Origin: Chloroflexota bacterium
Lineage (GTDB): Bacteria; Chloroflexota; UBA6077; JADZDV01
NCBI GenBank assembly: GCA_020850915.1
Contig: JADZDV010000195.1
Span: forward strand, 1 to 10,601
Reading direction: 5' to 3'
Length of the DNA: 10,601 nt
Part shown: positions 5,647 to 10,601 of the stretch, one piece after another
How the letters are laid out: each line of letters starts with the position of its first letter
How positions within the stretch are numbered: position 1 is the first letter of the stretch
Notes under the pieces: generated by a model
What the model saw: the letters and a program-made list of their open reading frames with translations, nothing else
Database searches by the model: none
What the model was told of the DNA's origin: nothing
Program-made: the position numbers and the translations under genes

Positions 5647-6042
5647 ATGCGTCCAGATACGCCCGACGCGACCAACGAGTGTCAGAGCGACCAGGGCGAG
5701 GATCTCGAGCGGCGTCTGGAAGATCGGCTGTCGGAGCTCCATGCCGTCAGCCAGTCGCGGAAGGAGGCGGGTCGTGTCTCCTCCCGCCCCGGCGGCCGCT
5801 CCACGCAGACGCCAGAGCTGCTGCTGAAAGCGATCTCCAACATCGCCGCGGACCATGGCCTGCACGTGTACCCGGTGGTCGCGGACAACGGCGTCCTGAT
5901 CGCCCAGATCGGCCGCTTCCGCCGCTTCTCCCGCCTGCAGGAGTTCTGCCAAGCCGTCCGCGAGCTGTCCGAGCAAGCCGACATCAGCGTCCACCGCGTC
6001 CAGGGCGGCTGGCTGGAGGTGCAGCTCGGGGACGTGCGGTAA
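5647..6042 (+). CDS. Hypothetical protein, 131 residues
   Basis: I do not recognise this protein. The N-terminal 50 residues are polar and charged (Asp/Glu/Arg/Ser/Gln) and look partly disordered, with a short helix around EDLERRLEDRLSELH (18-32). The C-terminal part (about 55-131) looks like a compact alpha/beta domain. It has helix TPELLLKAISNIAADHG, two strands (LHVYPVVAD, GVLIAQIGRF), helix LQEFCQAVRELSEQ and two final strands (ISVHRV, GWLEVQLG). It has no signal peptide or membrane segment, so it is probably cytoplasmic. The ATG at 5647 is chosen because the frame upstream, from a GTG at 5590, runs through the leader hairpin. GGGAG lies about ten bases before the ATG. The codon pattern matches the neighbouring genes, and homologous neighbours give no functional hint. 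Confidence 0.7.
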   Translation: MRPDTPDATNECQSDQGEDLERRLEDRLSELHAVSQSRKEAGRVSSRPGGRSTQTPELLLKAISNIAADHGLHVYPVVADNGVLIAQIGRFRRFSRLQEFCQAVRELSEQADISVHRVQGGWLEVQLGDVR

Positions 6043-6063
6043 GGCTCGCGCGAACTGCGCCTG

Positions 6064-6093
6064 TTCACAGGAATACAGCAAACCAGCTATAAT
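6064..6093 (+). promoter_or_regulatory. Near-consensus sigma-70 promoter of the VapBC-like pair
   Basis: TTCACA (6064-6069, one mismatch to the -35 consensus) and a perfect TATAAT (6088-6093) are separated by 18 bases. Transcription would begin about six or seven bases after the -10 box, at or within a base or two of the ATG at 6100, so the mRNA should be leaderless. No ribosome binding site precedes that ATG. VapB-type antitoxins usually repress their own promoter, so autoregulation here is likely but not visible. Confidence 0.75.
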
Positions 6094-6099
6094 GCTCAC

Positions 6100-6369
6100 A
6101 TGAAAGCCACGATTGACATTCCAGATGATCTGTACCGCCAGGTGAAAGCGAGAAGTGCGTTAGAAGGCCGCCCTGTGAGAGAGGTGGCGATCGAGCTCTT
6201 CCGACGCTGGCTTAGCGAGCAGCCCGGCTCGGCAAACGATCGGCCAAAGCCTTCCGTCGCCGATCTCATGCAAGACTCGTTCGGCATCATCGACTCCGGC
6301 GTAACAGACCTGTCCACGAATCCCGCCTATCTCGAAGATTTTGGTCGTGACTCGCTTGGCGATCGTTGA
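6100..6369 (+). CDS. VapB-like ribbon-helix-helix antitoxin
   Basis: This 89-residue protein probably neutralises the PIN-domain toxin encoded directly downstream and binds its own promoter as a dimer. The N-terminus MKATIDIPDDLYRQVKA, followed by LEGRPVREVAIELFRRWLSE, is a typical ribbon-helix-helix: beta strand 2-7, helix 9-20, helix 25-41. The C-terminal part (from about 45) is acidic and flexible, ending NPAYLEDFGRDSLGDR, as expected for a toxin-binding tail. Its 3' end overlaps the toxin frame. The ATG lies seven bases beyond a perfect -10 box with no ribosome binding site. Base composition is visibly lower in G+C than in the flanking operons, and a TTA codon is used (6160-6162), consistent with acquisition by transfer. 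Confidence 0.85.
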   Translation: MKATIDIPDDLYRQVKARSALEGRPVREVAIELFRRWLSEQPGSANDRPKPSVADLMQDSFGIIDSGVTDLSTNPAYLEDFGRDSLGDR

Positions 6370-6766
6370 CGCCGGGCCGCTCATGGCAGCACTCGACCAG
6401 CGCGATCGCCACCACAAATGGTCCGTCCGATTATTCGAAGAGTTAGACGCGCCTCTGCTCGTCTGTGAGCCAGTGTTGGCTGAAGCCATATACCTGCTTC
6501 GGCGCTTCCCGCGCGCCCAGAGCCAGCTTCTGCGTCTGGTCGAGGTCGGAGCACTACGGATCTCGTTTTCGCTCTCGGATGAGATCCACGCTGTCGGTGA
6601 GCTGATCAACAAGTACGCAGACGTGCCGATGTCCCTCGCCGATGCGTGCGTCGTGAGAATGGCCGAACTGTACGATAACCACAGCGTCTGTACATTGGAC
6701 TCGGATTTCCAGGTTTACCGGAAGCACGGTCGCCAGTCGATCCCGCTCCTTCAACCACCACGCTGA
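6347..6766 (+). CDS. VapC-like PIN domain ribonuclease toxin
   Basis: This is a protein of about 139 residues with a PIN fold, expected to be a metal-dependent RNase that blocks translation when not bound by the antitoxin. Acidic residues that bind the metal are visible, counting from GTG 6347: D8 in IVDAGPL, E46 in VLAEAI, D99 in LADACV, and D118/D120 in TLDSDF. Start choices are TTG 6341, GTG 6347 and TTG 6356, all inside the antitoxin gene (overlap 14 to 29 bases). GTG is preferred because GAAG lies nine bases before it. The overlap implies coupled translation. Two TTA codons (6431, 6443) again differ from the GC-rich neighbourhood. RNA target unknown. Confidence 0.85.
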   Translation: MTRLAIVDAGPLMAALDQRDRHHKWSVRLFEELDAPLLVCEPVLAEAIYLLRRFPRAQSQLLRLVEVGALRISFSLSDEIHAVGELINKYADVPMSLADACVVRMAELYDNHSVCTLDSDFQVYRKHGRQSIPLLQPPR

Positions 6767-6767
6767 G

Positions 6768-6827
6768 CACCGCTAGATGCCACCACAGGGACACGTCAGG
6801 CGAGAGCCGGTCGAACAGCACTTTCAC
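6768..6827 (-). pseudogene. N-terminal stub of a DUF5615-like PIN-type toxin
   Basis: A GTG at 6827 overlaps the DUF433 stop (GTGA) and starts the sequence VKVLFDRLSPDVS. This resembles the conserved beginning of DUF5615 proteins ('MK.L.DENL.P.L'), the usual partner of DUF433 genes. After about 13-20 residues the similarity disappears, and the frame runs antisense into the convergent PIN toxin gene (to 6606) with no sensible fold. I read it as the left-over start of a partner toxin whose remainder was lost. The match is short and could be chance. Confidence 0.4.
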
Positions 6828-7078
6828 GCCCGGGCGACGCGGGTCTGCCGCTCACGGTCAGCCGCGTAGGCGAGACAGGCAAGGATGTCCTCTCGCTCGA
6901 GTGACGGGAAATCGACCAGGATCTCGTCGGTCGTCATGCCGGCCGCGAGGTACGAGAGCACGTCGTACACCGTGATGCGGAGCCCTCGAATCGAGGGCTT
7001 GCCGCCACGCTTGTCCGGCTCGCGGACGATGCGCTTCTGGTAGCTGGTTATTCCCGCTCCCCATCGGCCGGCACGCAC
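6824..7078 (-). CDS. DUF433 family protein (antitoxin-type)
   Basis: This small protein is of the DUF433 family, normally the first gene of a pair with a DUF5615 PIN-like protein and presumed to be its antitoxin. The family pattern is clear: RIVREPDKRGGKPSIRG, RITVYDVLSYLAAGMTTDEIL, then FPSLEREDILACLAYAA. The standard start GTG at 7078 gives 84 residues but lies 31 bases inside the ATPase gene without a ribosome binding site. Family members usually begin about four to six residues before the RIV motif. At exactly that point is an ATA (7051-7049), five bases after GGGGAG and overlapping the ATPase stop. The true start could therefore be an unusual ATA (75 residues). It is the last cistron of the ABC transporter operon, and its own partner toxin seems truncated. 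Confidence 0.85.
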   Translation of the reverse strand: MRAGRWGAGITSYQKRIVREPDKRGGKPSIRGLRITVYDVLSYLAAGMTTDEILVDFPSLEREDILACLAYAADRERQTRVARA

Positions 7079-8178
7079 ACGCAGTGGGCCGGCTCGATCC
7101 GTAGGCTGACGTCCGCGCTGGCTGGCCAGGGGGTGGAAGATGGCCCCTGGGCGCGCAGCATGATCGCGCTGCCCTCGCCCATGGCTACCTGGTACTCCAT
7201 CAGATTGCCCTGGTTGACCGCTTCGACAACGCGGGCGGGGAAGACGTTCGTCCCGTCAGCGGCCGCGGCGTTCGGAAGAAAGGCGATGCACTCCGGCTTG
7301 ATCGCCACGGCGTAGCGCTCGGCCGGCACGCCGCCTGACGGCAGGGTGCCGAGCAGCTCCAGCGAGGCTCCGTCTCCGGCCAGCCGGAGGCGGACGCGGC
7401 CGGAGGGATCGGGCTCGGACAGCGAGGTGGCCGGTAAGAGGTTAGCGCGGCCCAGGAAGCTCGCGACAAAGGCGCTGCGCGGCCAGGCGTAGATCTCCTC
7501 CGGCGCGCCGATCTGCTCCACACGGCCATGGCTCATCACGGCGATCGTGTCCGAGACGACCATCGCCTCGGCCTGGTCGTGGGTCACGTAGACGGCGGTG
7601 ATATGGAGCTCTCGCAGGAGGTGCACGATCTCCAGCCGCATGCGCTCTCGGAGCTGAGCGTCCAGGTTGGAGAGCGGCTCGTCGAACAGCAGGAGCCGGG
7701 GTCGGGCGACGAGCGCCCGGGCCAGCGCGATGCGCTGTTGCTGGCCGCCGCTCAATCGCGTGGCGTTGCGCTGCTCCAGACCGCCGAGTCCGACGAGCTC
7801 GAGCACCTCGGCGACGCGCTGCTTGATCTCGGTCCGCGGCACGTGGCGCACCTCCAGCGGGTACGCCACGTTCTGCGCGACGCTCATGTGCGGCCAGACA
7901 GCATAGCTCTGGAACACCATGCCGAGCTGCCGGCGCTCCGGCGGCAGGACGATCCGGCGCGGCACGGACGTCAGGACGTCGTCGCCAACGAGGATCTCGC
8001 CATCGTCAGGCTCTTCCAGGCCGGCGACGCAGCGCAGCGTGGTGGTCTTGCCGCACCCGCTCGGACCGAGCAAGGTCAGGACCTCACCTTGCTCGACTCC
8101 AAGCGTGATGCCGCGGACAGCCTGCTCGTGCCCGTAGCTCTTCCGCAGCCCGCGGATCTGGAGGTATGAGGCCGTCAT
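7048..8178 (-). CDS. ABC transporter ATPase, iron(III)/polyamine type (FbpC/PotA-like)
   Basis: This 376-residue cytoplasmic ATPase subunit energises the importer formed with the two upstream genes. Residues 1-240 form the nucleotide-binding domain. It has Walker A GPSGCGKT (38-45), Q-loop Gln90 in FQSYAVWPHM, signature LSGGQQQR (142-149), Walker B LLLFDE (162-167), D-loop SNLD, and H-loop His200 in VTHDQ. The C-terminal part (about 245-366) is a TOBE-like regulatory beta domain, as in FbpC, PotA and UgpC. The ATG at 8178 shares one base with the permease stop (TGATG), with GGGAG about nine bases before it. The frame continues upstream to 8454, but that is out-of-frame permease sequence. Substrate class is inferred from the operon type: Fe(III), spermidine/putrescine or a related anion. 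The sequence cannot decide. Confidence 0.93.
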   Translation of the reverse strand: MTASYLQIRGLRKSYGHEQAVRGITLGVEQGEVLTLLGPSGCGKTTTLRCVAGLEEPDDGEILVGDDVLTSVPRRIVLPPERRQLGMVFQSYAVWPHMSVAQNVAYPLEVRHVPRTEIKQRVAEVLELVGLGGLEQRNATRLSGGQQQRIALARALVARPRLLLFDEPLSNLDAQLRERMRLEIVHLLRELHITAVYVTHDQAEAMVVSDTIAVMSHGRVEQIGAPEEIYAWPRSAFVASFLGRANLLPATSLSEPDPSGRVRLRLAGDGASLELLGTLPSGGVPAERYAVAIKPECIAFLPNAAAADGTNVFPARVVEAVNQGNLMEYQVAMGEGSAIMLRAQGPSSTPWPASADVSLRIEPAHCVCVPADGERE

Positions 8179-9935
8179 CACAGCAGCTCCCGATCGGACT
8201 GCCACAGCCGGCTGAACCCGAGCTGCGCCAGGAGCAGCACGATCGCCTGGCAGAGCGCCAGGGTCGCCGTGCGAGGCGCGTTCTCGTATTCCAGGAAGCG
8301 GAAGACCGCCACCGAGAGCGACTCGATGCCTTCGCGGTACAGCAGCACGGAGATGGAGAACTCGCGGAAGAAGATGATGAACATCAGCATCCAGCCCGCC
8401 AGCAAGCCGGGCCGGAGCAACGGCACGGCGATCCGTCGCAGCGTACCCAGCCACGAGGCGCCGGCCACGCGTGACGCCTCCTCCAGCACCGGCGAGAGGG
8501 AGAGCAGGACCGAGACGAGGCTGCGCTGACCGTACGGCATGAAGCGCGCGATATAGCCGACGAGCAACAGCCAGATCGTCCCGTACAGCGGCGTTCTGAT
8601 GAACGCCAGCAGGACGCCCATCGCCATCACGATATCCGGCACGCCGATCGGAGCGATGGTGATGAAGTCAAGCAGGCTGCGTCCCCGCAGCCGTGAGCGA
8701 TACACCAGGTACGCCACCGCCGTGGCGAGCACCATGGCGAGAGTAGCCCCGCTGATGGCCAGGAGGAAGCTGTTCTTCACCCCGCTCTGGGCGGTCTTGT
8801 TGCCAAGGACGTAGCCGAAATTGTTCAGCGTGGCGCTGGACGGATCGAAGCTGCCCTGCCAGGAGCGCGACAGTGCCACGAGCAGGAGCGCCAGGAGCGG
8901 CAGCGCGACCGCCAGCAGGACGTACAGCAGGCGAAACGCGAGCGCGGCCCAGCGCCATCGCCCGAGCTTGACCCGGGCTGGTCGATACCCGCGCCCGGAG
9001 ATCGTGGTGAACTCTCGCGGCAGGATGATCCGCCGCTGGATGAAGAGAAACACGAACGCGGCGATCAGCAGCACCGAGCCGATAGCCGCGGAGAGGTTGT
9101 AGTCAGCCGGTGTCCGGGACACCAAGGCGTAGATCTGCGTCGTCAGCGTCTCCGCCCCGTGCGGCGAGAGCAGCACGAGCGGTACGCCGAACTCCCCGGC
9201 GCTGGAGACGAGCACGAGAATCAAGGCGGAGAGGATGCCCGGCAGTGCCAGCGGCAGGGTGACCCGGCCCAGAGTGCCCAGCACGCCGGAGCCGCTGATC
9301 CTGCCGACCTCCTCCAGGGAGGGATCCATCCGCCGCAGGCCGCCGATGACGAACAGGTAGACCACCGGCGTAAAGAACATGCCATGGACCCAGATGACGC
9401 CGGGCACGGTGTACAGGTTGATCAAGCTGGTCGACGTGCCGAACAGCGCGCTGAACGTGACGTTCAGCATCCCGACGCGCGGCGCCGCCAGGTAGGACCA
9501 GGCCAGGGCGCCGAGGAACGGCGAGAGGAAGAACGGCACGAGCGTCCACGGCTCCAGCGCGCCTCGCAGCGGCGTGTCTGTCCGGGCGGCGAGCCAGGCC
9601 AGGGTCACGCCCAGCACGCCGGCCAGCACCGTCGCTCCCAGGCACACCTGGACGGTGTTGCCGAGCGAGCGCAGCAGGCGCGGCTCACTCAGAAAGGTGG
9701 CGTAGTTCTGGAACGAGTAGGCGGCCTCCTGGCCAAACGCCTCCACCATGAAGCTGCCGCGCACGAGCATAGCCAGCGGTAGGAGGATCAGCACCGAGAC
9801 GATCGCGGCGCAGACCAGCATGATCGGGCGCTCCTGGCTCGCGAGCGCCCGACCAGCCGCCTCGAGCGGGACCGCTCGGATCATCTTGCTGGCGCCGCTG
9901 CGCCTCGTGGCGAAGAAAGGGGCCTCAATCGACAC
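8178..9935 (-). CDS. ABC transporter permease with two fused BPD domains (FbpB-type)
   Basis: This is a 585-residue inner-membrane protein with two MetI-like permease domains in one chain, the arrangement typical of FbpB/SfuB iron(III) and related importers. Each half has the cytoplasmic EAA loop that contacts the ATPase. These are EEVGRISGSGVLGTLGRV (208-225) followed by PLALPG, and EEASRVAGASWLGTLRRI (485-502) followed by PLLRPG. About 12 hydrophobic segments are visible, with a positively charged linker near 300-330. The GTG start at 9935 lies inside the end of the substrate-binding protein gene (11-base overlap), with AAGGA about five bases upstream. An ATG at residue 18 is a weaker alternative because it has no ribosome binding site. 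Confidence 0.92.
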   Translation of the reverse strand: MSIEAPFFATRRSGASKMIRAVPLEAAGRALASQERPIMLVCAAIVSVLILLPLAMLVRGSFMVEAFGQEAAYSFQNYATFLSEPRLLRSLGNTVQVCLGATVLAGVLGVTLAWLAARTDTPLRGALEPWTLVPFFLSPFLGALAWSYLAAPRVGMLNVTFSALFGTSTSLINLYTVPGVIWVHGMFFTPVVYLFVIGGLRRMDPSLEEVGRISGSGVLGTLGRVTLPLALPGILSALILVLVSSAGEFGVPLVLLSPHGAETLTTQIYALVSRTPADYNLSAAIGSVLLIAAFVFLFIQRRIILPREFTTISGRGYRPARVKLGRWRWAALAFRLLYVLLAVALPLLALLLVALSRSWQGSFDPSSATLNNFGYVLGNKTAQSGVKNSFLLAISGATLAMVLATAVAYLVYRSRLRGRSLLDFITIAPIGVPDIVMAMGVLLAFIRTPLYGTIWLLLVGYIARFMPYGQRSLVSVLLSLSPVLEEASRVAGASWLGTLRRIAVPLLRPGLLAGWMLMFIIFFREFSISVLLYREGIESLSVAVFRFLEYENAPRTATLALCQAIVLLLAQLGFSRLWQSDRELL

Positions 9936-10601
9936 CCATGTCCTTGCGGAACTGGTTCTGGGCGTTCGTGAGGTCCTGGGCGGTGATCTTCAGGTAGTCC
10001 AGCGGAGCGACCTTCACCTGGTCTGGTGACGGCGCGTACGGCGCGACCTCTGGCGGGGGCTTCAGACCTGCCCGCATGGAGAACTCGGGCTCGTTGTTGA
10101 TGACGATGGTCTGCGCCTCTTCGGTCATGAGCCAGTTGGCGAACAGCTTGCCGGCGTTCGGATGCGGCGCCTTGGCCAGCACGCCAATCGAGACCGGGAC
10201 CAGGACGATGCCCTCCTTCGGGAAGGAGAGGCCCATGTCAAGCTTCGGGTCGGCGCGCTTGGCTTGATAGACACGGCTCGGCAGCGCGAAGCTGTAGATG
10301 GGGTTCTCGCCGGAGATCGCCTTCTGGACCAGCTCCTCCGAGCGCAGGAGGAGCGCCGGCTCCTGCTTGCTCAGGCTTGGGAAGAAGTCCGGTCCCAGCG
10401 CCTTGCTCAGCCCCATGTAAGTGTAGGTGTAGGTCACCCCCTTGCGCACGTCGCCGGTGATAATCTTGCCCTTGTATTCCGGCTTGAGCAGGTCGCGCCA
10501 GCTTGCGAAGTTGTCCGCGTCGTTGATCTGCTTCTTATTCCAGCCGATGACGAACGTGTACGCGTTGGGGGTGTACCAGTACGGCGCGGAGATCGGCATG
10601 C
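9925..10601 (-). CDS. ABC transporter substrate-binding protein, FbpA/AfuA-like (partial)
   Basis: These are the last 225 or so residues of an extracellular solute-binding protein. The start and signal peptide lie beyond the window. Family features include YTFVIGWNKKQI, then SWRDLLKPEYKGKI (the 'sW.DL..p.ykgki' hinge motif of FbpA-like proteins), ISGENPIYSFALP, FPKEGIVLVPVSIGVL, and HPNAGKLFANWLMTEEAQTIV near the end. It delivers ligand to the fused permease encoded next. Iron(III) is the most common ligand in this group (COG1840-like), but phosphonate, thiamine and other anion binders are related. The metal-binding tyrosines cannot be assigned with confidence from this fragment. It overlaps the permease gene by 11 bases. 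Confidence 0.9.
   Translation of the reverse strand, partial: MPISAPYWYTPNAYTFVIGWNKKQINDADNFASWRDLLKPEYKGKIITGDVRKGVTYTYTYMGLSKALGPDFFPSLSKQEPALLLRSEELVQKAISGENPIYSFALPSRVYQAKRADPKLDMGLSFPKEGIVLVPVSIGVLAKAPHPNAGKLFANWLMTEEAQTIVINNEPEFSMRAGLKPPPEVAPYAPSPDQVKVAPLDYLKITAQDLTNAQNQFRKDMGVD

Noticed and set aside
6606..6767. Continuation of the DUF5615-like frame antisense to the PIN toxin
   Set aside because: After the first few codons the residues no longer follow the family pattern, and the other strand encodes an intact PIN domain.
7528..8169. A 213-codon plus-strand frame opposite the ABC ATPase
   Set aside because: Antisense shadow of a gene with all Walker and signature motifs; composition is Leu/Gln/Arg/Asp without a recognisable domain.

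Overview
This is a high-GC bacterial window (by eye about two thirds G+C, not counted). It is densely packed with short gaps and overlapping start/stop codons. The gene content is a CPBP protease, a DUF5666-like protein, small PIN-type toxin-antitoxin pairs, a DUF433 gene and an FbpABC-type transporter. This would suit a Chloroflexota-like or other environmental high-GC lineage, but nothing here fixes the taxonomy. I saw no rRNA, tRNA, insertion sequence or CRISPR array.

Positions 1-2000: the 3' end of a DUF5666-like gene is followed by a GC-rich hairpin terminator. Next comes a 508-residue CPBP (CAAX/Rce1-like) membrane protease with an unusually long segment between its first two membrane helices. 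Positions 2000-4100: an alpha/beta hydrolase (minus strand) and a MoaD/ThiS-like ubiquitin-fold protein (plus strand) are divergent over a 116-bp spacer. The MoaD-like gene runs head-on into a short-chain dehydrogenase. Its C-terminal Gly-Gly is followed by an 18-residue tail, most of it encoded by a 15-bp tandem repeat.

Positions 4100-6050: a small histidine-kinase dimerisation-like protein lacks the phospho-acceptor His and seems to start at ACG behind a perfect ribosome binding site. Its stop codon overlaps the start of an EamA/DMT-family transporter. A structured leader and an unrecognised 131-residue protein follow. Positions 6050-7080: a VapBC-like pair has an almost consensus promoter so close to its ATG that the mRNA is probably leaderless. 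It converges on a DUF433 antitoxin-type gene whose usual DUF5615 partner survives only as a short N-terminal stub.

Positions 7050-10601 (minus strand): substrate-binding protein (5' end outside the window), fused double-domain permease and ATPase form an iron/polyamine-type ABC importer operon. Every junction overlaps, and DUF433 is the last translationally linked cistron. Most of the window is ordinary accessory metabolism and transport. The points of interest are the tailed MoaD-like protein, the ACG-start HisKA-like protein coupled to a transporter, and the colliding toxin-antitoxin modules attached to an ABC operon.
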